64,000 bases of DNA from Anticarsia gemmatalis (GCF_050436995.1 NC_134765.1:9017501-9081500), one strand, 5' to 3'. Shown: positions 1 to 11,995, numbered from the stretch's first letter. The notes: a model not told the origin generated them from the sequence alone. Translations and numbers: made by a program.

Positions 1-764
1 AAAAGAAAACACAAAAATGTTGGTCAAACCCACCTCAGTCTTCACTTTCGGTTTAAAGCGTGATAGTATTGACATTATAATATGATTGACAATAATAATA
101 GTTACAGTAAGAATTAATCGTCGCTTTGGAAAGTAGAGTCAATCAAGATAGCTGGCAAGAAACTTTTCGTCATCCAAGAAGATTGTTATCCAAATACTTG
201 AAAAAAAAACTTGTATGATAATCATCATAAAAAACTTCGAACGTATTTTTAAAGTTCAACCCAAATCGTAACCCTCTTTAGTTACAAGATGGCGTTAAAT
301 CAGATAGATTGATATTCAACGGTAAACACTAAATATAAATATCTATTAGCTAAGATCAATACCACAACACATAAATGATAGACAACCATTTAAATAATAT
401 ACGCGCCAAAGCCAACGGAATCTCAGTTTGTTTATTGCAACTCGGACTTATTACTTGACCTACGACATCAATTAACCTAACCTAACACTACATTACACTT
501 GATACTACGATAAATCTATCACCAACGTATTACATTACCACTTTATAACGATAGCAATTTATACAAATCTATTGGTATAACGCATTGGATACCGTTTACT
601 GCGATTATGTGTTCGTGAGTTGATTTTAGACGAAAATTAAGATGGTTTCGATATTTCGGTGTTTCGATTAATGAGTTTGTGTGACCTATTTTTGAGGATA
701 AACAGTGTGAATAATAGGTCTCTTAGAAATCAATCACGTCATCAGCAGAAGTAGAATATATAAG
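1..764. other. AT-rich DNA without a recognised feature
   Basis: No long reading frame, RNA gene or repeat family member is recognised here. Two or three CCTAA units occur near 474-485, too few for a telomeric array. Confidence 0.5.
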
Positions 765-905
765 AAGACTTACATACTTAAAATCAGGCATTCTTCCCAT
801 AGGGGTATATGGGGACCACGAACGCCACTTGGTACGATCCTTACAAACTTCCCTTGCCTCATTCACATCCATACATCTTGTTATACAGGACCGCCGGTTA
901 CGTGT
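765..905 (-). pseudogene. Non-LTR retrotransposon C-terminal coding remnant
   Basis: The minus strand encodes a short peptide containing CMDVNEAREVCKDRTKWRS. Nearly the same peptide is encoded at 30510-30635, and weaker nucleotide copies lie at 34640-34750 and 43782-43853, so it is a dispersed repeat. The D-R/L-x-K-W-R pattern close to the end of the frame resembles the 'DR..WR' C-terminus of RTE-like reverse transcriptase ORFs (compare 48378-48539). That family assignment is an inference. Only the last few dozen codons survive, with no catalytic domain. Confidence 0.5.
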
Positions 906-2230
906 AAATTTCGTCATTGAAATAATATATTTTAAATCCGGCTGGTGTTTTAAATATCTACGAAAATATATTTTTCTTTCTAGTTTTAGAATACTTTATT
1001 ACAATATTTTTGTTAAACACTGTAGACATCAATTTAGCTGTAAAATATTTGTTTTCGTAGTTATAAATTAGTAGTGGACACTCAGTGCCCTTAGCTACAT
1101 ACCTACAAGAAATTTATCGACGCTATAAATTCATTTCATTCAACTGTGAAATTGGCATAAAGTCGAGTAAAATACTGTTGAAAATATTTAAGAATAGATG
1201 AAGTTCAAAGACCCATTAGTTTCTAATATTAATAAATAAAAATAATATTAGCCCTGCCAGGTCATTAAGCGGTCAAAAGCTTGAAATTACTGCGCAATGA
1301 AAATCTGGCGTAGTTAGCCGGATACCCTCCAACCCTTTTATATTCATGAACTCCCGGTCCATTTCAGTCCAAATAAAATATTCAGTTACACGGTTAAGAA
1401 CTTTCACCTCAGGGTTCAGTGACATTTTAATATGACAACCGCAGCGAAAATTAAATCGCCTTTATTCAAAACGGGGCTCGTTTAATTTTGCAAATTACCG
1501 TCAAATTACTTACTAAACACACGTCTGCTCACGTCGGTGGTCTGTCATCGTTTGAGCTTTTTTTCGAAATTCAAACGCGCTGACGTTTTAAACAGGCGCA
1601 CGTGATTAGCCGGGTCCTGACTATCTAGGTCTCTTTTCTTTCAGATCGCAATGAGCGGGACCGAGGTATTGCCTCGCGAGGCTGCTCGCTGAGTCGGGAC
1701 GCGGCTATTGGTGGTCGTAATTTTCTCTACACTATCATTACGTGAGATGAAGTTATCAAAATTTTGAAACAGAAAATTGGTGGGTTTTGGACTTTCGCTC
1801 TCGAGTATGTTTGTTCTTAGTGGGTAATTTTATTAGACGTTATTAAGTCATCTGCCATTATGGTTGCATGTTTACGAGTATTACTGTACAAATTATTATC
1901 ATACGGTAGAGATTTATTACTGCCTCGTTATGTGACGTCATTGATGAGGTTTCAAATTAACGGTTATGATATTAAGTTATTTCAGTCCCCTAATAGGGAA
2001 TGTGATTTTAGGTACAGATGATTTTTTGATAAGTTATTATACTGGGTAATTGACTTTTTCAGTGGGCCAATTTTTAATGTATGCAGTCGCGATGTCAAGT
2101 ATTCAAGATTATTTACAAAAATAATTAGTTTATGTCTTTAATGTATATTTTTAACGTTCACTGGGCAGGTATTATTAAACAAGCAATATATTATAATTTA
2201 GTATTTATATTATAAAACACGATTTTTAAC
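906..2230. other. Unannotated stretch with one GC-richer patch
   Basis: No repeat family member is recognised. Around 1580-1715 the base composition is visibly richer in G+C. It contains a good splice-acceptor-like run (pyrimidines then CAG, ending about 1645) followed by a short open frame beginning MSGTEVLPREAAR. No homology is recognised and no strong donor follows, so no exon is called. Confidence 0.4.
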
Positions 2231-2375
2231 TCTACCTACTAATGTTAAAATATTAAAAGTATCTGTCAGTTTGTCTGTCTCTTCCTCTTACCTTAACCAC
2301 TGAACCGTTTTGGATAAAATTTTGCACAAAGGTACTCAGAGACCCGAGAATAGACATAAGATATATTATTATATA
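2231..2375 (+). mobile_element. Degenerate Lep1/Helitron-like fragment
   Basis: It begins CTACCTACTAATGTT and carries the phrases TCTGTCTCTT, CCACTGAACCGTTTTGGAT and AGACCCGAGAATAGACATA. These match the general layout of nonautonomous lepidopteran elements ('...TGAACCGATTT...'). The 3' end has decayed. A weaker relative is at 8535-8650. Confidence 0.4.
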
Positions 2376-2860
2376 ACTACAGTCTACAATAACTAGTACA
2401 TTATAAATGATTTGTCTTAGTAATTATTAGTTATTAATATGATAATATTTATTGTTAGCAGTCTTCCATTACATTGTAGAAACTATGTATTGTACAAGTG
2501 GCCAAGGTTCCGCATATATTATTAGCTATCGTTAGTATTGAGATAAATATCTTAGCGGGTTTGATTTCTGGGTCAGTAATTATTGTAAACAAGATAAGTG
2601 ATTTCTGTAGTTATATTATACTGAAATATTTACTTTGATTAAAGTATTTAATAATGTCGATTATGATAATAAGAAATGTTAAATATCTTATAAAAGCGAT
2701 ATAAATTAACTACGAAACGCGAGGTCTAGGATTCAATGCCTACAAGATTGGTGCAGTTTTTGGTCATAAAAGAAATAAAGTACAATCTTTTGCACAATTT
2801 CTTATTATTAACAATTTCACAAAGCTACACAAATATCTGTTCTTTAAATACATTTATATC

Positions 2861-2935
2861 GAATTCCGATGGAAATCGAACCCACGACACTTAATCCAAT
2901 AATAGTAGCACAGTAAAACCATACTGCCCCATCAA
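2861..2935 (-). repeat. tRNA-like SINE head (degenerate)
   Basis: On the minus strand a B-box-like GGGTTCGATTTCC lies downstream of a weak A-box (GGCAGTATGG). There is no cloverleaf with a paired acceptor stem, so this is a SINE remnant and not a tRNA gene. Confidence 0.4.
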
Positions 2936-3237
2936 AAATGTTATAAAAATGATTCATCTACATTCAAACATTTGTAGCACACCTGTGACCGGAGCATCGA
3001 ACCTGGTCCCGTACGCAGAGCCAATAACAATAAACTGTGAGCCAACTATTTGTTTAACTATAGGCTGTTTGTTTTTGATATCACATAAAAGACGTTTGAA
3101 TTATATACAGCGGGATTCAAAATGGTGTTGTTAATTTTTTATTTGTTTTAGTAATTATTGTTATTACCTTCTAATTTAAAGGTTCATTGTCAAGATTACT
3201 AAAATGTTTGTTAACTTTTTACATACAAAAATAAATA
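2936..3237. other. AT-rich spacer
   Basis: A short unremarkable open frame (2949-3134) shows no recognised motif. Nothing else is seen. Confidence 0.4.
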
Positions 3238-3475
3238 ATATATCGCCCGTAATACCCAAAGTTGTAGGCACAGGAGTGTATGAAATACACAATACCTTTT
3301 GCGAATGAAAACTACCGGGCATGTTACCAAACTCCGGGCTACTACTGAGAATATGCTAGTGAGATAGCTAATATGCTAATTAGAAAACACCCAAATAATA
3401 CTATACCCGCCCCGGGAATAAACCCGAGACCTTATTTATGATCGATAGTAGTGTTCACAACAACCCAGACAAAAG
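3238..3475 (-). mobile_element. tRNA-headed SINE, 'AGCCCGGAGTTTGG' family
   Basis: On the minus strand a B-box-like region (GGTCTCGGGTTTATTCCCGG) is followed about 100 bases later by the block GTAGCCCGGAGTTTGGTAAC, and the copy ends near a GGGTATTACGGGCGATAT-type terminus. The same order is seen at 33297-33545 (-) and 11835-11995 (+), which defines a dispersed family. Confidence 0.55.
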
Positions 3476-3512
3476 GCAGTTAATACTTGTATTTATTTTA
3501 TAGTATCTTACT

Positions 3513-3662
3513 GTAGCGCAATTCTGTATAATCTGTACTGTAAAGTATCGAGAGTTTGACATTTAAAATGTACTGCCAAAATAGTTCTTACGGAGCCCGG
3601 TAGAGGCGCTAAACAGATTTCAGGTTCAGTCGGTAGTCGATATTAGTAGAGAATTGAGCTAC
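3513..3662. mobile_element. MITE family M1, copy 1
   Basis: The ends are GTAGCGCAATTCTGTA and TAGAGAATTGAGCTAC, inverted copies of each other. The core holds GACATTTAAAATGTACTGCC and TAGAGGCGCT, shared with copies at 19356, 22170, 23439, 31072 and 53521. The element is short, non-coding and bounded by inverted repeats, as expected of a nonautonomous DNA transposon. Confidence 0.75.
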
Positions 3663-4794
3663 TGATCATAGACACGGAACTGAACTCTGTACCATCAAGC
3701 AACACCCTGCACATAGCATGCGCTCACTCACTGATCCCAATATCGATTAGTAGTTATTTGTGAGTTCCCGCCCTAACGGTGCCTCTGTAGCCCATAAACA
3801 AACATAAACTGATTTTAATTTTCTACTTATGCTTTTTGACATTATCTTAGTGTAGATGTGACGTTGAAATTAAACTTATAACTGTATCACTAAGAGGCAT
3901 AAGGGCGCTGTTGCACAATTAAATTTGTCGTTACTTCGTTCGTATAACTGTCAAAAAATTGCACAATATAATTACTGAAGAATTAAAGTGTACAATATTA
4001 ATTATATTAAAATACGAGGTGTATAGAAATATGCATTTCGCATCGTGCTATCACGGATTAGAAATTTTGCATACACAACACTAATAGCCGCTCTATGAAA
4101 AGCCTTAAACAACACAAAATTTTATTTGTCGCTTTTTTCTTTAGTTGTAGAATTGTTAATAGAGATTTTAAATGTTACTTATTGATTTCTAGATACAAAA
4201 AGTATTTGGCAAAAAGTGTTTGTGACATTAAGTTTACCCACAGCCAAAGACATAGAAATTTTAGTGCTTTAGTTAACCTTTTAAGTAAAAAAGAATAAGG
4301 TGATATTTTTATAAGATAACCCTTGTTTTAAACATAATTGGAATTCGCAATAAAACTCCTGTGGTCTCAAATAAACGTAAAAACATTAATTAAAGATAAC
4401 TTTACAAGATAAAAGATATATGACCACATAAAATAATATGTACAAAAATAAATAATGTAAATTGATCTTAATTAACCATAAAATTCATTTTTAAACAAAT
4501 TTAGTACCATTTTTTGGCCATTAAAATACATGTGTTTGCACTGGTGGTCTTAGTGACGTCATTGTAAATTGAATTAGTGCAGATTCGATTCTTCGATTAC
4601 TCAGTAGAAGTACCCTATAGTTAGAGAATGCGTACATTAATAAGCATCCGTTAGACTTTTTTCTACATGTTTACAAGCAATTTGATGAGGTCAAGTAGAA
4701 AATACGACCATGTTTTGTTTTTGTCCTTGAATGGACCAATTCTCGTTCCAAGAACGTAGTTCCCGGATCTGCCAATATAACCTATGTCAATTGC
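3663..4794. other. AT-rich DNA, no feature recognised
   Basis: There is one 67-codon open frame (4095-4298) with no recognisable motif and AT-driven composition. No repeat family of this window is represented. Confidence 0.4.
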
Positions 4795-4885
4795 ATGAAT
4801 ATTGAATATTATTTCTCACGAGAATCGAACTCCCGATTCGTGTCCTATTGAAAGCAACGAGACGACCATCTTAACTAACTGTCTG
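4795..4885 (-). repeat. tRNA-like SINE head (degenerate)
   Basis: On the minus strand TTAGTTAAGATGG (A-box-like) precedes GAGTTCGATTCTC (B-box-like) at tRNA-like spacing. The flanks do not pair as an acceptor stem, so a working tRNA gene is unlikely. Confidence 0.45.
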
Positions 4886-5099
4886 ACTAAAATCCGTATA
4901 TGCAGGATGTGCGAATTTTAGTAAACTAGTAAATAAATTAGTTTAGTAAACTAACGAGCCGTCAAGCACTTCCCCTAAAATCGTCTATCGTATAGTCTTC
5001 TACAATATAAAGTCGTATCCACACTATCCTAGTCCTCAAAATCACCCTATTAAATCAGAATACAAGAAAATATTTGTATTTATTAGTTTAGCATCACAA

Positions 5100-5215
5100 T
5101 CTGGGGTGAATTATGGCCATCGTAAACTGTACGTTAAGTCATATTATAAGCCCACCCGGAAATCGAACCCTTTATACATCGTGGGATGCACCGATTTTAA
5201 TTGTACTTTGGTATT
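5100..5215 (-). repeat. tRNA-like SINE fragment
   Basis: The minus strand contains GGGTTCGATTTCCGGGTGGG, a B-box region with flanking complementarity. No complete cloverleaf is present. It is probably another decayed SINE head. Confidence 0.35.
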
Positions 5216-5499
5216 TGAGTAGGTTATTTACAGTATCTTATTGTGAGTAGAGTAAATTTAATGTAGAGCATTCTGTATATGTATGTATAATGTCTGTTAA
5301 GGAGCGTGTGTTATGGATTTGGCTTTGAATATCTGTAGATGTCACAATATAAGATTTTTTAAAGATTTGAGTAAATAAAATTTGGCCTTGCTTTTTGGTT
5401 ACCTACTAGGTAAGTACACAAAGAAGAGTAACTGTTTTTTAGTTACTGTTGAGCAGTTATAAACATATTTAAAATTGATTTCCTAGGGATTCTTGATTC

Positions 5500-5565
5500 A
5501 GGGTTGAATGGTCGTGCAGCTGTGATGATCACGAGGTTCTATTCCTCGATCAGTCAAAGTTGTGT
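5500..5565 (+). repeat. tRNA-like SINE head
   Basis: AATGGTCGTGCAGCTGTGATG followed by GAGGTTCTATTCCTCG resembles a decayed A-box/B-box pair. The arrangement resembles the head at 11835. Confidence 0.35.
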
Positions 5566-6097
5566 TATTTCTTGATATAAACGAGACACTGAAAGTACTC
5601 ATAGTAATAGTATACTTTATTGTGGATCATAGGTTAGTACATTATACATACATATGTAGATGTTATATTACAAGTAGGTACATTGACCTTATTTTTTTTT
5701 ACAAACCTATAACATTTTGTAACGAAACACCTAAGTCTAATAACAAACTTTAAACCCACCATCGAATACCTAAATGTTAGTCCAAAATCCAGTTGAAAAG
5801 CTCCGAATTAGTCTCAAAATGAAAATATGAGGGTAGATCGCTATCAATAATCGCGAGTTATAATTCAGGCACCTGTCGAACATCGAACACATGTACGTTA
5901 ATGAACGTAAGCGCACCTCGGGAACAGAAGTGAAGAAGATAACACAACGCTTAATGGATATTGAAGAAACGGGTGGACATACCTTTTAAAGTAATTATTT
6001 TATTTTACCGTTTTCTGGTCTCTGTCTACTCCATGGAAAAATGACGTGTTTTTATGTATCTTTGGAATTAATTTGTATTTATGAATATGAGAGTGAT
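5566..6097. other. AT-rich DNA, no feature recognised
   Basis: One 63-codon AT-rich open frame (5562-5753) has no motif. Nothing else is supported. Confidence 0.4.
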
Positions 6098-6150
6098 ACT
6101 GTCCAACAGCTGGGCTAGGGTCTCCTGAAAGAGGACCTTGTTCTTAGACA
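6098..6150 (-). repeat. RTE/SINE 3'-tail fragment
   Basis: ACTGTCCAACAGCTGGGCTAGG with GTCTCCTGAAAGAGGACC is the degenerate reverse complement of the tail seen intact at 46831-46880 and 48366-48400. Only the tail survives, consistent with 5' truncation. Confidence 0.55.
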
Positions 6151-6718
6151 AGTAATGTTTAGGTTCCCTAGTTTTAGTCATTATGAATGACGGCACACCC
6201 ACGTATTATCATTTGGTAAACGTGCAACTTTATCAAAATCAGACTGCTATTATACCCACCAAAAATAGAATATCAGTCATCAATAGTGGTAGTAAATCAA
6301 ATCCTCGACCCGACAGTAGGAACATATACATATAAAATTATCTTCCAGAATTTTCCTAAACAGTCAAAAACTTTTGATTCAAGCCGATAATCGAATTCAC
6401 ATACCCGCAGTATACGTCATCAAAAGACCACCTACACAAGCCTTCTAAAGCCTTGAATTATAGCAAAAAACAACGAGTTCAATAGGAAATGGTATATTTA
6501 TTAGTTATTAGTGTTATTACAGTAGTAACGTGTAATTGAACACTACTTACTAGTTTCAGTGTAAGTAATTATTGGTTAGAACTAATTACTTTGTGTTTGA
6601 ACAAGTTGTTGGTTTTACTGAGACTAGATGTTTGGGATTTGAATTGACGTAAATATGTTTAATACTTTTAGAACCTTATTTGGAGAAGAACAAGTCTTGT
6701 CATAGTAAAAATATTATT

Positions 6719-6791
6719 TACATATAATCACGCCTTTTTCCATGTGTAGGTAAAGACTAGACTAATGTTATTAATTATAACATTAGTCTAG
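6719..6791. repeat. Retroelement 3'-end fragment followed by 15-bp hairpin
   Basis: ACATATAATCACGCCTTTTTCCATG matches a non-LTR end also seen near 54000. Immediately after it, arms 6757-6771 and 6777-6791 (CTAGACTAATGTTAT and its complement) form a perfect 15-bp hairpin with a 5-base loop. Confidence 0.5.
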
Positions 6792-6844
6792 TAAACGTCG
6801 TTTTTACAGACATTAAAATTACACGAAATAATCTCTGCTGATCC

Positions 6845-6890
6845 ATTTGTTTGTCCGGTGGGCGGGATTCAAATCCCAGTCGAGACACCA
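6845..6890 (-). repeat. tRNA-like B-box fragment
   Basis: The minus strand reads CTGGGATTTGAATCCCGCCC, a paired T-arm-like structure. No A-box is recognisable at the right spacing, so it is called a SINE remnant. Confidence 0.35.
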
Positions 6891-6891
6891 C

Positions 6892-7881
6892 AATATTATT
6901 TTGACCTTTGTTTTTGTCTCTTTTTCTTGAATAAGAGACTATTATCAAACACACGGACATTTCGCTGTTATCCACTTTAGCCCTATTTAAGTATTTTTTC
7001 AAGGTATTTTTCTAACAGTATAAGTCTCAGTCATATCCACATTAATCCAACACGGATTTATTATTAGGAAATTTGTTTGGCAAGTGTGGCGTGTGAGTGG
7101 TTTATAGCCTGAAGTTGTAACAGCTGATAACGCGGACCTCCGTCTGTACCCGGCCTTATATTACTGTAGGGCTGCCACCTAACTTGTTGAAGAAACAATG
7201 TATTGTGCTTTGATTGTGATCGTAGTTAGTGGTATGTATGCAGTTTTGTGTTGTACTTAAAATATAATTGATAAATAATAAATTAAGATTCATATTTCAT
7301 AGTTAACTTATAGTTTCTCGTAATATGAAATAGCCAGACTGTGAAGTGAGGCCGCAATGTTTTATCAGTCAATATATTGTGTTTACAGCCAAGAGCCTTT
7401 TAGAGAAAGTAGGAGTTAATAATATATCGATTAAGTGCGTTCGATTTGATAGCGAAATAAAAAAAGATACACATCAAGATCATACTTTTAAATACTTTTG
7501 AACACGACACTGTCAATTTAACTTAAACTTTTTGTCGCACTTGGATATTTTTTAGTCAACAGTGTCAGCCCTAATAGTAAGTGTCACGCGAAACCCAAAG
7601 TTTTGTGTGTTGTTTTAAACGTCACACATAAGCCGCGGCTGTAATTAAATATTTTGGTCGCGCTGCCCCGAGATGGGTTCTTAATCACAAATGAACATTG
7701 ATAAGTCCCTAACTCGTTTATTTATGGAGATTTAATTTAAATTGTTTTAATGTTTGGTTTGGAAAAATATGTTTAAAGTAGCTTTTGCAGTCTTCTGGAT
7801 AATATTGAAGAAGATGCATAATAGAATACTGTTAGGTAAGCTCTTCGCACACAATGCTAAGTATATGAGTCTAAGCCTTTC
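6892..7881. other. Unannotated stretch with a possible first exon
   Basis: No repeats are recognised. At 7198-7231 an ATG in good context opens a short hydrophobic frame (MYCALIVIVV) that runs into a GTATGT donor-like site. This is discussed as a finding and is not called as a gene. The region is moderately GC-rich at 7090-7170 and 7620-7680. Confidence 0.35.
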
Positions 7882-8037
7882 TTCCAACTATGTTGGTGTC
7901 GGCTTCCAGTCTCATCGGATGCAGCTGAATGTCAGTATTTTACATGGAGCGACTGCCTATGTGACCTCCACTACCCAATACCTGGGTTATAACACGATAA
8001 GACTGGTTTTCAGACTTTCAAGCATCTGACTACTACT
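7882..8037 (-). mobile_element. SINE body fragment (5S-headed family 2)
   Basis: TATGTTGGTGTCGGCTTCCAG, ATCGGATGCAGCTGA and GAGCGACTGCCTATG followed by CTGGGTTATAACACGATA match the layout at 13978-14240. There the sequence continues into a 5S-like head on the minus strand. Only the tail side is present here, so the copy is truncated. Confidence 0.55.
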
Positions 8038-8040
8038 GCG

Positions 8041-8080
8041 ACAAAGGGTGTAATAGGTTCGAGTCCCACCTAGAACAAAT
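8041..8080 (+). repeat. tRNA-like B-box fragment
   Basis: GTAATAGGTTCGAGTCCCACC is B-box-like and sits at the end of the preceding SINE fragment. No full tRNA structure is seen. Confidence 0.3.
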
Positions 8081-8534
8081 ATTTTACTATTTTTTATTCT
8101 GTTATTTGTATGTGTATAAAATACTCAGTTTTAGATCTTTAAAGTTCCTTGAGTATGAATGACTTTTAATATTCAATTAATAAGTGTATTATAAGAAGGG
8201 TTTTAAACACTTAACCCCATTCACACATCAAAATCTCAAGAGATTTTTTGCGACCTTAAAACATGCATCACATAATAAAAAGTCAATTAAATTCCAATTA
8301 AACAATATCACTAGGACATAAACACACCGACAGTCGGCTGGACCGAAAATGATAAGTTTTATTACTTGTTTATCTGTGGTCGGTCAGTCAAAGGAAGATG
8401 TACCTACATTAAAATTTTACTACACCCTAATCTAAAATTTCGCCTGGATTCGCTTCCCTTCTGGATGTAAGGCTGGCTGTTGATGGTGCATTTAAAATCA
8501 ATTCTATCCATCAAAAGTTTTTAAGAATTATTGT

Positions 8535-8650
8535 ATGTGCTACTACTCTTTTTCGCCACTGAACGGATTATAATGAAGCATAGTAGATAATTTAATAACT
8601 GGAAAATACAGTTTATTTTTGGCCCCTGGAAAACTTTTTACGGCATCGGA
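8535..8650 (+). mobile_element. Degenerate Lep1-like fragment
   Basis: GCCACTGAACGGATTATAATGA, followed by ACTGGAAAATACAG and CCCCTGGAAAACTTTTTACGG, keeps the order of the '...CTGAACGGATTTTGATGAAA...CCCGGAAAATTTTTTACGG' type of nonautonomous element. Both ends have decayed. Confidence 0.35.
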
Positions 8651-9263
8651 AGCAGAAGTTTTCACTTTGAAATGTAGCCACTGGACAATATCCATTCCCA
8701 ATACTGAAGGGTAATTTTAGTATTTACTTAATCTAGACCATATACCATATACCTACCGCAAGACAAGACCTACTATAGGGTAATATAAATGCTGTACATA
8801 CCGGTAGTGTATAAATCTCGGAATGATACTTTATGTAGAGATTAGCACATTAGCACGTGCCACACACTTAAATCTAACGACTTTCCAAGTTTTATCACAA
8901 AAAAAGAACATAAAAACGTCAAAACCAGTTAGACACATCGTAAAAATAAACGTTTTATTGCAAAAAATAACTTGAAATATACAATACTAGATAATACCTA
9001 ATCAAATATGAGAGGAGGTCGCGAAGAAATTACAAAAGACCTATTGATAAGTAAATAATTGATGTAATTGGCCAATTTTATTAACAAATAGTACCTTTTA
9101 TTGCCTCCTCATTGAATTTTTTTACTAAAAAAGTTTATGAACTACTCATATTTTTTGCTTTCAAAGTTCATGAACTTACGAAATTTACTAACTAGTTGAC
9201 CATTCGGTTCTACTCACGTGTAATATGAAAATGTAAAATGTTTTTTTTCAAAAATCTTTATTA
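8651..9263. other. AT-rich DNA, no feature recognised
   Basis: No open frame of note and no repeat family recognised. Confidence 0.4.
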
Positions 9264-9442
9264 TCCTACTAATATTATAAATGCGAGAGTTTGTGAGAAT
9301 GTATGTATTACGATGACATTTGGTATATAGGTAGCTGAAGGCCCAGAGTAACACATAGGCTACTTTTTATCCTGGAGTTCCCGTGGGATCGGGATTTACA
9401 CGGGAAAGGTTTCCACGTGGACGAAGTCGCGGGCGGCTCTAG
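9264..9442 (+). mobile_element. Lep1-like nonautonomous element
   Basis: It starts CCTACTAATATTATAAATGC and ends GACGAAGTCGCGGGCGGCTCTAG. In between are GGTAGCTGAAGGCCCAGAGT and CCCGTGGGATCGGGATTTAC. The layout and terminal CTAG match lepidopteran Lep1/Helitron-like nonautonomous repeats as I recall them. A second copy lies at 30029-30250. There is an internal deletion after ATGTATGTATTACG relative to that copy. Confidence 0.7.
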
Positions 9443-9689
9443 AAAAGTCAATAAATATCGGTTCAGTCAGGAACGTGTCACAGACAGACATCAATAATAT
9501 TATAGTATGGTTTGCGATTTTTTGTCAATCTTTTTTTGCGGATGACGTTCAAATTATATGTAGGTGAAGGTTTAATGCGTTACTGTTAATTGTTAAGTAG
9601 TGAAAGGGATATAATATAATAATAATAAAGGTTATTGAACAAATTATGATGTGATTGTTAATGTTTTTTACTGTTATCTATATCTATAT

Positions 9690-9939
9690 TCTATATAATA
9701 TTATAAAGCTGAAGAGTTTGTTTGTTTGTTTGAACGCGCTAATCTCAGGAACTACTGGTACGATTTGAAAAATTCTTTCACTGATAGATAGCCCATTTAT
9801 CGAGGAAGGCTATAGGCTATATATCATCACGCTACGACCATTAGGAGCGGATTAGTAACGAAACATGTTACAAAAACGGGGAAAATTATGACTCATTCTC
9901 TCTTACGTGACGCAAGCGAAGTTGCGCGGGTCAGCTAGT
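9690..9939 (+). mobile_element. Helitron-like nonautonomous element, family A copy 1
   Basis: It runs from CTATATAATATTATAAAGCTG through (GTTT)n, GCGCTAATCTCAGGAACTAC and TCGAGGAAGGCTATAGG to GCGCGGGTCAGCTAGT. It has no coding capacity, no TIRs and a CTAG(T) end. Five more copies in the window (13527, 21667, 23549, 28871, 44789) share the same ends. Confidence 0.75.
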
Positions 9940-11834
9940 CAAAGAATATTTTAATTATGTTTACAATAGCAACACCTAGGCTTTAACCCACAAAGATGGT
10001 AATTTTGCCTAGCTCGTAGCTGAACGTTAAAAAATATTTTTTCACTCCTAAATTAGTCTTTCAATAAAAGCATGGTTTCCTACTCACCCATTATATACGC
10101 ACTCAATAGTTTACAAACTGAGCGTGAGTTAAGCAAGCACGATTTATAATCGCACAAGTCGCGCCGTGAATAGCCCGCTTTAAAGGCATTAAAAAAGTTT
10201 ATGAGGGCCGAAATAAAGGATGATAGTCGACAAATTTAGAGTAGAGTTTATCGACTGTTTCACAGCACTATTTTATTACTATGAGAAAAACTATAAGTGC
10301 CTATAAAGTATTTAAGAGAGGAAAATTTTACTAATGGCCTCCTGTTTTCAGGCCTACGGTAACTTTCCTAAATATTTCCAGATGTTAGGAACAGTAGAAA
10401 ATTTCTGGCACCTTCGATCACCACGATCGTTCTTATTTTTTTAGCAATGAATCAATTGACTTGTATAAAAATACTATAATTTCCTATGACACTTACTTTT
10501 AATTTTAAGGTAGTAAATATTTTACAAATACTATCAAAACTTGAACGTTTTAAGGTACCAGTTACAGGTGTTTTATTTTTATATTTTTTTCCTTGTTTCT
10601 GATTCCTTAATATCGGATTATTTGTATTTAGCATTTAATACAGAAGTTATCTTTAAACGTTACTTTTTTTTATAATGCTGGTAGCGTGGGCAAGATTCCC
10701 TGTAAAAAATTGCTCAATTACCAATCCAAATTTAACAAACTCGAACCATATATTTGTAGGCATCCAATTGTACCTAAATGACTTTATTACTGCAATCGCT
10801 TTATACCGTGAGAATGCGAATCACGACTTATCTAATCGGCCAATAAACCTAAACTAGATTGTTCAAAATTACTCTCATTACAGAAATAAAACCGCATGTA
10901 AAGTATCAAGACTAAACGCGAATTACGTAATTGTACTGTATCTAAAATGGTGGTGAGGGCATTGACCCCCATCAATCCTGGCATAGCAAAAATAAACGGG
11001 CGCTATAGACAAAATATTTACTGCCCGATGACAAGTAGTAAACAGAGAATTTTCTCTTAGAAATCATGTGGTTAATCATTTAAGTAACAGGTGTTAGATG
11101 GTATAGAAAATAAATAGTTAAATCTGTATTTCGCGCCAATATTGTTGCGCTGACATATTACTTAACATGGCGGCTCGGAATGCCATTTCGGGAGTTTGAA
11201 AAAGGAATCCGAGCTTGCGATTTGTTTATTTCTTTTTCTTTTTTGTGCGAGGAAGTGCTTGCGTTATGCCAATACGTTTATTTTTATTGCGTTCAGGAAT
11301 TTTGTTTTTGCAGTTGATGTGTTAAAACCAATTGGTTTATGTAATAGTTTTGTTATTATTGCCGCTACGCAGTATCCTTGTAGTATCAAAAAGCAAGTAA
11401 TTGATATCTTACAGAAGACTACTATACCAAATTGATCTTAGAATTAAATTCATTTAACATTTTGCCGTAACAATAAAAATCACAAGATGAAGTTTTGTAC
11501 TTAATCGTCAAATGTGAGTCCCGAAATATGGGAGGTTTTTTGGTATCAATTTGAAATTAACATTTCATAAAGTTTGTCACATCTACACTTATCAAATCTT
11601 TACCTTCTAGACTAAGTAAGACATCTAAGAAAGCAGTAACACATAAAGGGCGTCTGTTTGAACGTCACATACATCAATCTTCAAACAAAACAAAACATAT
11701 TAATATATGAAGTGCATAGAATATGCGGAACCGTCATACAAGATTTAATGACTTGTTTGTCACTGAACTTGGACTTAAAAAAAACTCGTGAAAAGCAGTA
11801 CAATAGTAGTAGTAGATTACAGATTCGATTAGCA
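9940..11834. other. AT-rich DNA, no feature recognised
   Basis: Several open frames of 60-79 codons exist but none shows a motif or codon pattern that supports a gene. The AT-rich frame at 11196-11435 follows a short GC-richer patch (11160-11200) and is the least unlikely, without positive evidence. Confidence 0.4.
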
Positions 11835-11995
11835 TTATAATAGTGGTAGCTGATTATGAGGTCTCAGGTTCAATTCCCGGTTCGGACAAAGCGCTTCTTC
11901 TGTTTTAATTTATGTTAAAATATGTCTCAATACTAGCCCGGAGTTTGATGTTCCCGATCTAAGGCAATAAATAGCATACTTATAGCTAGTCCCTT
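11835..11995 (+). mobile_element. tRNA-headed SINE, 'AGCCCGGAGTTTGG' family
   Basis: It has a B-box-like CAGGTTCAATTCCCGGTTCGG and then the block CTAGCCCGGAGTTTGATG about 60 bases on. The same order is found, on the other strand, at 3238-3475 and 33297-33545. The 3' end is eroded. Confidence 0.5.

Noticed and set aside
474..486. CCTAA repeats as a telomere or telomeric insertion
   Set aside because: Only two to three units.
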